From Bacteroidales bacterium (GTDB taxonomy: Bacteria; Bacteroidota; Bacteroidia; Bacteroidales; G3-4614), in contig JAFYPQ010000026.1 of NCBI GenBank assembly GCA_017559955.1, forward strand, positions 24,765 to 88,764: a stretch of 64,000 bases of DNA. The letters run 5' to 3'. Both the position numbers and the translations under genes were made by a program. The notes under the pieces were generated by a model. It worked only from the letters and a program-made list of their open reading frames with translations. It was not told where the DNA came from and ran no database searches. This document shows positions 53,305 to 62,280 of the stretch, in pieces; position 1 is the stretch's first letter; every line of letters starts with the position of its first letter.

Positions 53305-54492
53305 ATGGATGACAATAAAGATTGTATAAAACAAAATATACAAACAGAAAATAAAGCGGAAGAATTAAAATCTGCAAAATTAAAAGATAAAAAAGAGGCA
53401 CTCATTAAGGCGGCATTGCTTCGTAAAATGCAGGAAGAGAAAGCTAAGGCGAAGAAAGAACAAATATCAAAAAGCAAAGAGGTTGAAAGCACTCAACAAA
53501 AGGCAGAGCAAGAATCAAAAGCAAAGTTTGCGGCATTGGGTGATATTATTGATTCGGTGCAGCATCATGCTGAAGCTCTTGAGAGTGAAAGTAAGCAATC
53601 GGCTAATCAACAAAGCAAAGAGGTGAGCCAACAAATACCTGCGTCGAACAAACCAAGATATGCAGAAAGTCAACCAAGTGGAGTATCAACACCTAAAAGA
53701 GGTAAATCGTCAAAGACTCTAAAAATAATAGTAATTATATTGGCAATATTGTTTTTTCATATAATAGCAGTAATAGGAATAAGTGTGATAATTACATCTG
53801 AATTTACAGAGGATTACATCGAAGAGACCTATTTTGAAGAAGATAATTATGATGAAGACGAATATATTGAGAATCTCTATTATGAAGAAGATCTACATGG
53901 AGATGAAGATGATATAGAATACAATGAAATAGATGAGCAAGATATCCTCTCTCCAAACAATACTGAAATATTTGACGATAACTCTGACGTAGATGGATTT
54001 CCTAAACAAATTCTCTATACAGAGGAGTCAAGAGTTGAGCAGAATATTTCAGGAGCAAAGCAGATAATATCAAATACTGATATTGAGCTGAGTGGTAGTC
54101 GAGGAGGGGAGAGTGAATATGAAGAGTATTTAAGAATGAGAGCAAAAGCAGAAGCAGAGGAGGAAATGGAGGATGATGAACTTTATGATGTGGCAGAACA
54201 AATGCCCTGTTTCCCTGGGGGACAGAGAGCCCTTCTTCAATACATTTCTGACAATATAAAATATCCTGAAGTAGCACAAGAAAAGGGAATACAGGGACGA
54301 GTTGTTCTTCGTTTTATAGTTGAAAAGGATGGTTCGATAGGAGAAGTCCAAATATTGAGAGGAGTTGACACTGTGCTTGATCAAGAGGCAATACGTGTGG
54401 TAAAATCTCTGCCACGATTTGTTCCGGGCAAACAGAATGATAAAGCAGTTCGAGCTTGGTTTACATTACCTGTAGCCTTTAAATTAATGTAA
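53305..54492 (+). CDS. TonB-family energy transducer with acidic periplasmic linker
   Basis: The 395-residue protein has an unusual order. A 138-residue Lys/Glu/Gln-rich cytoplasmic part probably forms a coiled coil. One membrane helix follows (about 139-163, IIVIILAILFFHIIAVIGIS). A strikingly acidic periplasmic segment covers 167-215 (runs such as YFEEDNYDEDEYIENLYYEE) and continues to ~300. A canonical TonB C-terminal domain ends it (about 305-395; PCFPGGQRALLQYI, YPEVAQEKGIQGRVVLRFIV, GVDTVLDQEAIRVVKSLPRF). TonB proteins transmit proton-motive force to outer-membrane transporters; their linker is normally Pro/Lys-rich and basic. No ExbB/ExbD is adjacent. Convergent with rprY. Confidence 0.85.
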   Translation: MDDNKDCIKQNIQTENKAEELKSAKLKDKKEALIKAALLRKMQEEKAKAKKEQISKSKEVESTQQKAEQESKAKFAALGDIIDSVQHHAEALESESKQSANQQSKEVSQQIPASNKPRYAESQPSGVSTPKRGKSSKTLKIIVIILAILFFHIIAVIGISVIITSEFTEDYIEETYFEEDNYDEDEYIENLYYEEDLHGDEDDIEYNEIDEQDILSPNNTEIFDDNSDVDGFPKQILYTEESRVEQNISGAKQIISNTDIELSGSRGGESEYEEYLRMRAKAEAEEEMEDDELYDVAEQMPCFPGGQRALLQYISDNIKYPEVAQEKGIQGRVVLRFIVEKDGSIGEVQILRGVDTVLDQEAIRVVKSLPRFVPGKQNDKAVRAWFTLPVAFKLM

Positions 54493-54517
54493 GTATAACA
54501 TTGATATAGATAAAATA

Positions 54518-54549
54518 AATCCCTCCTTACCGATTGGTAGGGAGGGATT
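54518..54549. terminator. Bidirectional terminator between tonB and rprY
   Basis: AATCCCTCC-T-TACC (54518-54531) pairs with 54536-54549 with one G-T pair and a 4-nt loop. AT-rich tails flank it on both sides and it serves both convergent genes. Confidence 0.8.
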
Positions 54550-54568
54550 ATTATAAAAAGAGATTATA

Positions 54569-55270
54569 TTACTTCTCAGATGGGGGAGCAATGAGTTTGT
54601 ATCCCTTGCCGTGGATATTGATAATCTCGATTTTAGGATCTTCTTTCAATAATTTACGAAGTTTGGTGATATAAACATCCATACTTCTTGCGTTAAAGTA
54701 GTTATCATCAATCCAAATTGTTTTTAAAGCAAAGTTACGCTCCAAAATCTCGTTCATGTGAGTACACAATAGAGAAAGCAATTCCGACTCTTTGGTAGTA
54801 AGTTTTGTTATATTCTCGCCAATTGTAAGAGTCTGTTTTTGTGTATCAAAAACAAAATCACCCAATTTGTAGCTTGTAGCCTCTTTAAGTTTTTTCCCTT
54901 TTACACGACGTAGAATAGCCTCAATTCTCAATACTAATTCCTCCATACTGAATGGTTTGGTAATATAGTCGTCAGCTCCAATTTTAAAACCTTCAAGAAT
55001 ATCCTCTTTAAGAGCTTTTGCTGTTAAGAATATAATAGGTACCTCGCTGTTTGCAACTCGTATCTCTTGAGCAAGAGTAAAACCATCTTTTTTAGGCATC
55101 ATAACGTCTAAAATACAAAGATCGTAGCTATCTTTAATAAAAGCTTTGTATCCGCACTCGCCGTCGGGGCATAAATCAGTTGTATAACCCTTTGCTTGTA
55201 AGTACTCTCTTAACAACATACCAAGATTTTCATCATCTTCGCATAGTAAGATTCTCATTTTTTCGTCCAT
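54569..55270 (-). CDS. rprY: Response regulator RprY (OmpR family)
   Basis: The 233-residue protein has a receiver domain with acidic pocket Asp12/Asp13, phosphorylation site Asp55 in CILDVMMPKKDG, Thr83 and Lys105 (ADDYITKPF). An OmpR-type winged helix follows (about 135-230) with KLTTKESELLSLLCTH, the recognition region NYFNARSMDVYITKLRKLLK and the wing HGKGYKL. It closely matches the Bacteroides RprY I know, the partner of RprX, which has been linked to envelope and redox regulation. Its start codon is 2 bp after the rprX stop codon, so the pair is co-expressed. Confidence 0.93.
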   Translation of the reverse strand: MDEKMRILLCEDDENLGMLLREYLQAKGYTTDLCPDGECGYKAFIKDSYDLCILDVMMPKKDGFTLAQEIRVANSEVPIIFLTAKALKEDILEGFKIGADDYITKPFSMEELVLRIEAILRRVKGKKLKEATSYKLGDFVFDTQKQTLTIGENITKLTTKESELLSLLCTHMNEILERNFALKTIWIDDNYFNARSMDVYITKLRKLLKEDPKIEIINIHGKGYKLIAPPSEK

Positions 55271-55272
55271 AG

Positions 55273-56799
55273 TTAATCTGTTTTTATTAAAGGTAAAACA
55301 ATTATAAATTTAGTTCCAATATTTAATTCGCTTTCTGCGTGAATCGAACCTTTAAGGTCTTCGATAATCTTTTGAACGTAAGCAAGACCTAATCCAAATC
55401 CTTTCACGTTGTGAACGTTTCCTGTCGAAACTCTATAAAATTTCTCAAAAATTCTCTTTAAATCCTCTTTCTTAATACCAATTCCATTATCCTCAATCTC
55501 TATGTGCAATTTCCCGTTTTTAACTCTTGTTTCAATATGAAGTTTCAGAGGGCGTCCTTCGTATGCATATTTAAGAGCATTATCAAACAGATTGAATATA
55601 ACATTTGTGAAGTGCATCTCATCAACCTCAACCAAAGTATCTTCATCGCAAAGATGAGAATTAATCTCTCCGCCCAATTTTTCAATCTTAATCCTGAAAG
55701 TATTAATAGCTTTATCAATAACAGCATTTGCATCTACCATAGTAAGTCGCATCATAACTTTATGCTTTTCCAATAGCGACATCTGCAACACTTTGTCAAC
55801 TTGAAATCTTAATCGGCTCGATTCGTCAATAATAACTTTGGCAACGTGTTCAATCATTTTTGGATTTTTGCCAATAGATTGGTCGTTAAGCATCTGAGCC
55901 GCTAACGATATGGTTGAAATAGGAGTCTTAAACTCGTGTGTCATATTGTTTATGAAATCGGTTTTCATATCGCTCAATTTCTTTTGTCTCAATGCAATCA
56001 CAATAGTAAAAATAAATGTGAGTAACATAGCAAGGGTGAAGATGAACGATGTTGTCATAAACTCTACCGATTGCATTATATATTTGGTTTGAGACGGAAA
56101 ATAAATTTTTATATAATGAATTCTTTCAGGAGCATCGTTGGGGAAAATTATTTGACTATAAATTTCATCTTTGTTTGTCGGTGCATATCCTTGGCTTTTA
56201 TATAATAATTTGCCATGTCCGTCAGCAATCGCAAATTTGAATACGGTATTTATATTGTTATTTAGCAGCTCTGCTCTCAAATAACTCTCCAATTGGCGAG
56301 TATCAACCCTTTCCAATATGGGATGCAGACTGGCGGTATTTAATATTTTAAGAACAATATCATTCAATAACCCTTTTTGGTATAGGTATTGCTTTTTCAA
56401 CATCTCTTGCATACCCATATAGGTTCTTGTAATATTATTATTAATACCCTCTTCTTTATTATTATTGAATAACTCGGAAGTTGAAGGTAATTTTAATTTT
56501 GGGTTATTAACATTTATAGATAAGTTTCCGTTCGAACCATTTAACTCGTTATGTTCGTTATTGAACTCGTACGATATCAATCTTTTTTGGCTCTCATTTA
56601 ATCCCTCTTGTAAATATCTTATCGATTCGTCTCTCTCTAAGGCTTCAGAAACATCATATAAACTACGTTTGATTGCAAGTGCAAATTGCTCTTTACGCAT
56701 TTGAATAGTGTTATTCAAATAGCTTATTTGCAGATATAGTAAGCCTACAAATGTAAGAGCCATTATGACAACCAAAACCCAAATAGTCGATTTTCTCAT
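55273..56799 (-). CDS. rprX: Sensor histidine kinase RprX
   Basis: The 508-residue inner-membrane kinase has TM1 at about 5-27, a periplasmic sensor region of ~220 residues, and TM2 at about 249-270. The HisKA H-box FINNMTHEFKTPIS follows, with phosphoacceptor His288. The HATPase domain has the N-box FNLFDNALKYA near 405, G1 EIEDNGIGIKKED near 446 and G2 GFGLGLAYV near 475. It should autophosphorylate on a periplasmic cue and signal to RprY encoded immediately downstream. The sensor domain contains a long Asn-rich stretch (NNNKEEGINNNIT near 112-124). A possible promoter with TAAATTTG (56904-56897) lies about 100 bp upstream. Confidence 0.92.
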   Translation of the reverse strand: MRKSTIWVLVVIMALTFVGLLYLQISYLNNTIQMRKEQFALAIKRSLYDVSEALERDESIRYLQEGLNESQKRLISYEFNNEHNELNGSNGNLSINVNNPKLKLPSTSELFNNNKEEGINNNITRTYMGMQEMLKKQYLYQKGLLNDIVLKILNTASLHPILERVDTRQLESYLRAELLNNNINTVFKFAIADGHGKLLYKSQGYAPTNKDEIYSQIIFPNDAPERIHYIKIYFPSQTKYIMQSVEFMTTSFIFTLAMLLTFIFTIVIALRQKKLSDMKTDFINNMTHEFKTPISTISLAAQMLNDQSIGKNPKMIEHVAKVIIDESSRLRFQVDKVLQMSLLEKHKVMMRLTMVDANAVIDKAINTFRIKIEKLGGEINSHLCDEDTLVEVDEMHFTNVIFNLFDNALKYAYEGRPLKLHIETRVKNGKLHIEIEDNGIGIKKEDLKRIFEKFYRVSTGNVHNVKGFGLGLAYVQKIIEDLKGSIHAESELNIGTKFIIVLPLIKTD

Positions 56800-56975
56800 A
56801 TTTAATAATTGGTTTAATAGTTTATAAGATATAACTTAAACAAAAATTTAAACAAATTGTTTAATAAATCCTATTGTCTGTTTTAACAATCTGATGCAAA
56901 TTTAACATTCAAATCTTAAATATGCAATCATTTAACATGAAAAACCTGGATATTAACTAATATTAACTAAAAAAT

Positions 56976-57007
56976 AATAGCCACATACGTTAAAGTATGT
57001 GGCTATT
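56976..57007 (-). terminator. Terminator of the EF-G2 gene
   Basis: A perfect 13-bp stem (AATAGCCACATAC at 56976-56988 with 56995-57007) is followed on the minus strand by ATTTTTTAG. It lies about 78 bp after the EF-G2 stop codon, within the spacer 56800-57084 that holds no gene. Confidence 0.8.
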
Positions 57008-57035
57008 TAAAAAGAATAGTTTAGTTGTCTAACAT

Positions 57036-57079
57036 CTAACAACTACCCGTAGGGTGGTTGTAGCCAACAACTAACAACT
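57036..57079. repeat. CTAACAACTA module with ACCC-GTA-GGGT mini-hairpin
   Basis: CTAACAACT, then ACCC-GTA-GGGT (57045-57055), GGTTGTAGCC and AACAACTAACAACTT. This is the reverse-oriented relative of the TTAGTTGTTAG modules at 26000 and 29331, again directly downstream of a coding region. Confidence 0.5.
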
Positions 57080-57084
57080 TATAA

Positions 57085-59244
57085 TTATTCCTCTGTTTGG
57101 CTCTCTTCGTAAGCTTTAAGAAGTTTGTCTTGAACATCTCCAGGAACAAGTTCGTACGAAGCAAACTTCATTGTGAATGACGAACGTCCACCGGTAATTG
57201 AACTTAGAGAAGTAGAGTATGTTGACATCTCTTTAAGAGGAACTTTTGCTGTAATTTTCTCAAAACCATTTTCGCTATTCATTCCCATTATAATAGCTCT
57301 ACGTCCTTGAAGGTCGCTCATTACATCGCCCATTTTATCTGAAGGAACAAGAACTTCAACATCATAAACTGGCTCAAGAATTTTTGGACCGGCATTTTTG
57401 AATGCTTCGCTGAATGCATTACGTCCTGCAAGGCGGAACGAAATTTCGTTTGAGTCAACCGGGTGCATTTTACCATCGTATATGCAAACTCTAACGTCAC
57501 GAGCGTACGAACCGGTTAACGGACCTTGCTCCATTCTGTCCATTAAACCTTTTACAATAGCAGGAATGAAGCGAGCGTCAATAGCTCCACCAACTATACA
57601 GTTGTTTACTACAAGTTTTCCTCCCCATTCAAGGTCGATGGTTTGAGTATCTCTTATATTCATTTTATACTCTTGCCCATTGAATTTGTATGTTTCAGGA
57701 GCAGGCATACCATCATAATATGGTTCAATGATTAGGTGCACCTCACCAAATTGACCGGCACCCCCTGATTGTTTTTTATGACGATAATCGGCACGAGCGG
57801 CTTTTGTGATAGTCTCTCTATATGGGATTTTAGGTTCGTTGAATTCAATATTTACTTTATCGTTGTTTTCGATTCTCCATTTTAAAGTTCTTAAGTGGAA
57901 TTCTCCTTGTCCCGATACGATAGTTTGTTTCAACTCTTTTGATTGTTCTACCAACCAAGTTGGGTCTTCCTCGTGCATACGAGTTAGAATTTCGCTCAAT
58001 TTCTCAGCATCAGCCTCAACTACTGGTTTGATTGCACGTTGGAATTTAGGTTCTGGATATTTAACCAATTTTGCAAATGTGTTTTCTACACCTTTAGCAT
58101 TAAGAGTGTTACCAGTTCTAACATCTTTAAGTTTAACTGTCGCACCAATATCTCCGGCAACAAGTTTATCAACTTTTGTTCTTATTTGACCACAAGCGCA
58201 GAACAATTGAGCCAAACGCTCTTTTGAACCTCTGTTTGTATTTGTTAAATCGTCACCTTCTGAAAGAGTACCTTGCATAACTTTAAAGTATGTAACCTCA
58301 CCAATGTGTGGTTCAACTGTTGTTTTAAAGCAATATACACTTGCAGGAGCATTTGCATCGATAGCAACCTCTTCACCCTCATCATTTATAGGAGCAGGCA
58401 TATCGGTAACAAACGGAACAACATTGCCCAAGAACTCCATCATACGTCTAACACCCATATCTTTAAGAGCACTTACGCAGAATACGGGGAAGATGTCTCG
58501 AGTAACAAGACCTTTTCTGATACCCTCTCTCATTTCATCCTCTGTCAAGCTACCTTGATCAAAGAATTTATCCATAAGAGTTTCGTCATTTTCGGCAGCA
58601 GCTTCAACCAATTGTTGGTGAAGTTCGCTTGCACGTTCCATCTCTTCTGCCGGGATATCTGAAATTTCAGGAACACCGCCTTCGGGTTTCCATTTATACA
58701 TCTTCATTAAAAGAACATCAATCATTGCATTGAATGAAGGGCCTGCATTAATGGGGTATTGAATAATGGTAACTTTATTGCCGAATGTCTCTTTAAGTTG
58801 CTCAATTGTATTATCAAAATCAGCCTTTTCTCCATCTAATTGGTTCATGGCAAAAATGATAGGTTTTTTCAACTTATCGGCATATCTGAAAATATTTTGA
58901 GTACCAACCTCAACGCCATATTGAGAATCAAGAACGATAACACCTGTATCGGTAACAGTTAGAGCGTTTATAGCACCTCCAACGAAGTCGTCCGAACCCG
59001 GGCAATCAATTACGTTTAATTTTTTGCCGTTAAATTCAGCGTAAAATACAGTAGGGAATACTGAGTATCCATACTCGTGCTCTACGGGGAAATAGTCTGA
59101 AACTGTGTTTTGGCCATCAACTGTACCTCTACGTTTAATTACACCACACTCAAAGAGCATACTCTCTGCAAGTGTAGTTTTACCCGAGCCTTTACTACCA
59201 ATCAAAGCAATGTTTTTGATTTCGTTGGACTGATATACTTTCAT
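57085..59244 (-). CDS. EF-G paralogue (EF-G2 type) with altered GTPase centre
   Basis: The 719-residue protein has all five EF-G domains (G domain to about 290, then II at about 300-385, III, IV near 480-600 with RADYRHKKQSGGAGQFGEV, V at the end with VEVLVPSDKMGDVM). The P-loop GSKGSGKTT (16-24) is present. G3 reads DCPGSDDF (80-87): the catalytic His of DTPGH is Ser84. The switch I RGITI sequence is missing (EYGYSVFPTVF instead), and G4 is NQLD instead of NKxD. Bacteroides EF-G2, reported to support translocation without GTP hydrolysis under starvation, is the obvious counterpart. The promoter is unclear. Confidence 0.9.
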   Translation of the reverse strand: MKVYQSNEIKNIALIGSKGSGKTTLAESMLFECGVIKRRGTVDGQNTVSDYFPVEHEYGYSVFPTVFYAEFNGKKLNVIDCPGSDDFVGGAINALTVTDTGVIVLDSQYGVEVGTQNIFRYADKLKKPIIFAMNQLDGEKADFDNTIEQLKETFGNKVTIIQYPINAGPSFNAMIDVLLMKMYKWKPEGGVPEISDIPAEEMERASELHQQLVEAAAENDETLMDKFFDQGSLTEDEMREGIRKGLVTRDIFPVFCVSALKDMGVRRMMEFLGNVVPFVTDMPAPINDEGEEVAIDANAPASVYCFKTTVEPHIGEVTYFKVMQGTLSEGDDLTNTNRGSKERLAQLFCACGQIRTKVDKLVAGDIGATVKLKDVRTGNTLNAKGVENTFAKLVKYPEPKFQRAIKPVVEADAEKLSEILTRMHEEDPTWLVEQSKELKQTIVSGQGEFHLRTLKWRIENNDKVNIEFNEPKIPYRETITKAARADYRHKKQSGGAGQFGEVHLIIEPYYDGMPAPETYKFNGQEYKMNIRDTQTIDLEWGGKLVVNNCIVGGAIDARFIPAIVKGLMDRMEQGPLTGSYARDVRVCIYDGKMHPVDSNEISFRLAGRNAFSEAFKNAGPKILEPVYDVEVLVPSDKMGDVMSDLQGRRAIIMGMNSENGFEKITAKVPLKEMSTYSTSLSSITGGRSSFTMKFASYELVPGDVQDKLLKAYEESQTEE

Positions 59245-59490
59245 TTTCTTAAAATTTATTGTAAGACAATATTGTTTATGGTTTGCATCTCTTTAACAAA
59301 CCGACCGAAATTTAGAAAATAAAAAATAAAAAAGCTAATCAATATATATGTTTAAAAACATATTGTAAATATTATAACAATTATTATGAAAAAAGACAAT
59401 AGTTATTAGAAAATGTTATAAATTTAGCAAATTTTTTTGCGTGCTGAATAGCTCTCGGCAGTTAACCATCAATAAACAGCTAATAACTCA

Positions 59491-60609
59491 ATGTTATATA
59501 TTCATATACCTTTTTGTGCAAAGCGATGTTTTTATTGCGATTTTCATTCAGGAACCGATCGCACCATAGTTGATAGGTATATATTGGCATTGGAACGTGA
59601 GTTGGAGGCAAGAATCGATGAAATACCCACGCAAGAACTTACCACTATATATATAGGTGGAGGAACTCCTTCGCAACTTACTCCCTCGCAACTAAAAAAA
59701 CTATTTTTGGTATTAGAGTCTAAATTAAATCTATTAAATTTAAAAGAGGTAACAATTGAGGTAAACCCCGATGATATAACACCTGATTATGCAACAGAAA
59801 TTAGTAGTCTGCCTATAAACAGAGTGAGCATGGGTATTCAAAGTTTCAACGATAGATTGTTGCAACTCATAGGTCGCCGTCATAATTCACAAAAGGCTAT
59901 TGAGGCATATCAAATATTGCGAAATGCAGGAATCAATAATTTGAGTATCGATTTAATGTTTTCTCTACCTACTCAAGACCTGCAAGAGTGGGAGAGTAGC
60001 ATAAATCAAGCAATAGAGTTATGCCCTGAACATATATCGGCCTATGATTTAAGTTACGAAGCAGGTTCTATTTTAACACGAAAACTAAAACAAGGCGAGT
60101 TTGAAGCTTGCAGTGATGAAACATCTATTGCAATGTACAATATGTTGGTTGACAAACTTTCCGAAGCAGGGTATGAGCATTACGAAATATCAAATTTCGC
60201 ATTGCCGGGATATCGTTCACAACATAATTCTGGATATTGGAAAGGTAAACCCTATTTAGGGCTAGGAGCTTCGGCTCATAGTTTTGATGGTAAGGTGCGT
60301 CGAGCAAACTTTGCAGATACCTCTCTATATATAAATAATGTAATGGAGGGAAAACCTACCTTTGAAGTAGAGGAATTATCACCTCGAGAGAGCTATAATG
60401 AAACCATATTTACACGATTAAGAACAGCCGATGGAGTGGATTTAAACTATATCGAACAAAAATATGGCAAAAAAAACTTGCAACATCTCTTGCGAGAAGC
60501 AGCAAGTTATATAACTGAAGGATATTTAACGGAGCAACAAGGCAGATTGACCTTAACCCGAAAGGGAATAGTTATCTCCGATACTATTTGTTGCGATCTT
60601 TTCTTATAG
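59491..60609 (+). CDS. hemW: Radical SAM protein HemW (heme chaperone, formerly coproporphyrinogen oxidase-like)
   Basis: The 372-residue protein has the radical SAM cluster motif near the N-terminus, IPFCAKRCFYCDF with Cys9, Cys13 and Cys16. The fourth cysteine that marks genuine HemN (CxxxCxxCxC) is absent; this and the length indicate HemW, which delivers heme to apoproteins. Further signatures: TIYIGGGTPSQLTPSQL near 50, EVNPDDITPDY near 92, RVSMGIQSFNDRLLQLIGRRH, YEISNFALPGYRSQHNSGYW near 230. Its last six bases overlap the 3' end of the convergent DUF2490 gene. Confidence 0.92.
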   Translation: MLYIHIPFCAKRCFYCDFHSGTDRTIVDRYILALERELEARIDEIPTQELTTIYIGGGTPSQLTPSQLKKLFLVLESKLNLLNLKEVTIEVNPDDITPDYATEISSLPINRVSMGIQSFNDRLLQLIGRRHNSQKAIEAYQILRNAGINNLSIDLMFSLPTQDLQEWESSINQAIELCPEHISAYDLSYEAGSILTRKLKQGEFEACSDETSIAMYNMLVDKLSEAGYEHYEISNFALPGYRSQHNSGYWKGKPYLGLGASAHSFDGKVRRANFADTSLYINNVMEGKPTFEVEELSPRESYNETIFTRLRTADGVDLNYIEQKYGKKNLQHLLREAASYITEGYLTEQQGRLTLTRKGIVISDTICCDLFL

Positions 60610-61299
60610 ATTAATTCTGCAAGATGCGCCTAACATTGTAGAGTATTTGGGCGAAAAGAACATAATCTGTTCTCTGACCATAAAGGTCATTGTAAAGGTT
60701 TCGTTAATTTTATAATCAACACCCAAATCCAACCAAATAAGTTCAACACCTTTTTGGTTCTCGTGTCCACGACTTAAGTTAAATTCCTCTCTCCAATTTA
60801 ATAAGTTGAAAACCTCCACGCCACCAAAAGGCGAAACCTTGTCGTTGTTCTTTAATATTCCGTTTACGGCAACTCTATTTCTCCAGTAGTATATATTAAA
60901 AGGAGCATTTCCGTTTGCAAAAACGTGGTTCGACTCCATTTTTGAAACACCACTGAATTTAACTCTGGGAAGAGCATATCCACCACTTAAACCGAATTGA
61001 TAGCGATGAGTGTGTTCATTTCCATTTTTATTTCTGTAGCGATACCAGTAGAATGCGTCAAAATAAAGATATTTCTTTACAAGAGTTGTCTTAAAGTTAA
61101 TGCCACCCATGTAACGTTCTAAGCCAGTAAAGTTCCTGTCCAGCCACAAGTGGTTTTGTATGTTTGCACTGAAATATTCGTTAAATTCTTTATTTAAAGT
61201 TAGAGAGAACATTCCTCCAGCTTCTGCCTCTGCTGCCATAGCCGATTGCCCTGCAAAAACCAGAACAATAGCGATAAAAAGTCTCTTTAAGCTATTCAT
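60604..61299 (-). CDS. DUF2490 family outer-membrane beta-barrel-like protein
   Basis: The 231-residue protein has a Sec signal peptide (AGQSAMAAEA, cleavage about residue 22). Alternating hydrophobic/aromatic strands follow, ending in a terminal strand with MLGASCRINL, the look of a small outer-membrane barrel. Motifs fitting DUF2490: ANIQNHLWLDRNFTGLERYM near 46, YLYFDAFYWYRYRNKNG near 78 and IYYWRNRVAVNG near 137. Function is unknown. The start codon lies within the last 8 bp of rlmH, so the two genes are probably coupled; the 3' end overlaps convergent hemW. Confidence 0.75.
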   Translation of the reverse strand: MNSLKRLFIAIVLVFAGQSAMAAEAEAGGMFSLTLNKEFNEYFSANIQNHLWLDRNFTGLERYMGGINFKTTLVKKYLYFDAFYWYRYRNKNGNEHTHRYQFGLSGGYALPRVKFSGVSKMESNHVFANGNAPFNIYYWRNRVAVNGILKNNDKVSPFGGVEVFNLLNWREEFNLSRGHENQKGVELIWLDLGVDYKINETFTMTFMVREQIMFFSPKYSTMLGASCRINL

Positions 61300-61759
61300 G
61301 ATGATATGGTTGGTTATTTATAATAGTAAAAGCTCTATATAGTTGCTCGGTAAATACCACTCTGACAAGTTGATGCGAGAAAGTCATGTCCGACAATGAA
61401 ATTTTGTCATCTGCTCTATTGTAAACAGCTTCTGAAAAACCATATGCACCACCAATAACAAAAACAATACGTTTGTCGCTACGGCATAAAAGTCTCTCTA
61501 CAAAGTTTGCAAATTTAACCGAAGTGAAGCTTTTTCCCTTCTCATCGAGCAGAATAACATAATCCTCTTCTTTAGTCTGTTTAAGAATAAGTTCTCCCTC
61601 TGTTGCTTTTAAAGCTTCAGCCGTTTTAATACCTTTTGAGTCAGGAATTGTTATTATTTCAAAAGGTATAAAACGTTTAATACGCTTTTCGTACTCCGAT
61701 ATGGCATCAATAAAATACTTTTCGTTGGTCTTTCCAACCATTAAAAAAACTAATTTCAT
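61292..61759 (-). CDS. rlmH: 23S rRNA (pseudouridine-1915-N3)-methyltransferase RlmH
   Basis: The 155-residue SPOUT methyltransferase modifies pseudouridine in helix 69 of 23S rRNA using SAM. The sequence is full length for the family. Signatures are DYVILLDEKGKSFTSVKFAN near 67-86, the knot glycine loop FVIGGAYGFSEAVYNRADDK near 99-118, and the C-terminal FSHQLVRVVFTEQLYRAFTI and NNQPYHHE, which are nearly invariant. It is upstream of DUF2490 with an 8-bp overlap, and divergent from DUF4783-nadC. Confidence 0.96.
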   Translation of the reverse strand: MKLVFLMVGKTNEKYFIDAISEYEKRIKRFIPFEIITIPDSKGIKTAEALKATEGELILKQTKEEDYVILLDEKGKSFTSVKFANFVERLLCRSDKRIVFVIGGAYGFSEAVYNRADDKISLSDMTFSHQLVRVVFTEQLYRAFTIINNQPYHHE

Positions 61760-61888
61760 ATCGGATAAAGTTCTATATTATTAACTTTTTATGTACTTTT
61801 GTAAATTACCTGATAAATAATCAGAAACTCTTAAACTAGTGCAAAATTAGGCAAAAAAGTGTATATACGAAAGTATAGATTAAACAAT

Positions 61889-62275
61889 ATGATGAAAAAG
61901 ACTATAACAATATTCCTATTGGCAATTTTATCTATATTGCCTTGTGTGGCAAACGATGCTCGTATGGCAGTAGAAGAGGGTTTTGCAAAAGGCGATGCAC
62001 AAAAAGTATCTGAGGCAATGTCTGAAAGAATATTTATGGTTGCACACCCAATTCGCAAGCCATTGGCAAAGAGCGAAGCAGAACAAGAGTTGGCAAACTT
62101 TTTTGCACAAAACAAACCACAATCTTTTTCTGTATTACACGATAATAGTCAAGATAACGTAATATATATGATATGTAAACTTCAAACAGCCAAAACAAGC
62201 TACCGAGTACATATTTTAATTGACGTTATGGGCGATGAAGAGAGAATTACGCAAATAAGAATAGAAACACTATAA
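61889..62275 (+). CDS. DUF4783 family secreted protein
   Basis: The protein has about 128 residues from the paired ATGs at 61889/61892 (MMKKTITIFLL); a GTG 30 bp upstream is not supported. The signal peptide ends near PCVANDA (residue 22). The mature part resembles DUF4783, a NTF2-like cone-shaped fold: a helix with MAVEEGFAKGDAQKVSEAMS, LAKSEAEQELANFFAQNKPQ, then strands ending YRVHILIDVMGDEERITQIR. Function is unknown. Location between rlmH and nadC is typical of Bacteroidales. A -7-like TACTTTTG lies at 61794-61801. nadC follows after 5 bp. Confidence 0.75.
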   Translation: MMKKTITIFLLAILSILPCVANDARMAVEEGFAKGDAQKVSEAMSERIFMVAHPIRKPLAKSEAEQELANFFAQNKPQSFSVLHDNSQDNVIYMICKLQTAKTSYRVHILIDVMGDEERITQIRIETL

Positions 62276-62280
62276 AACCA

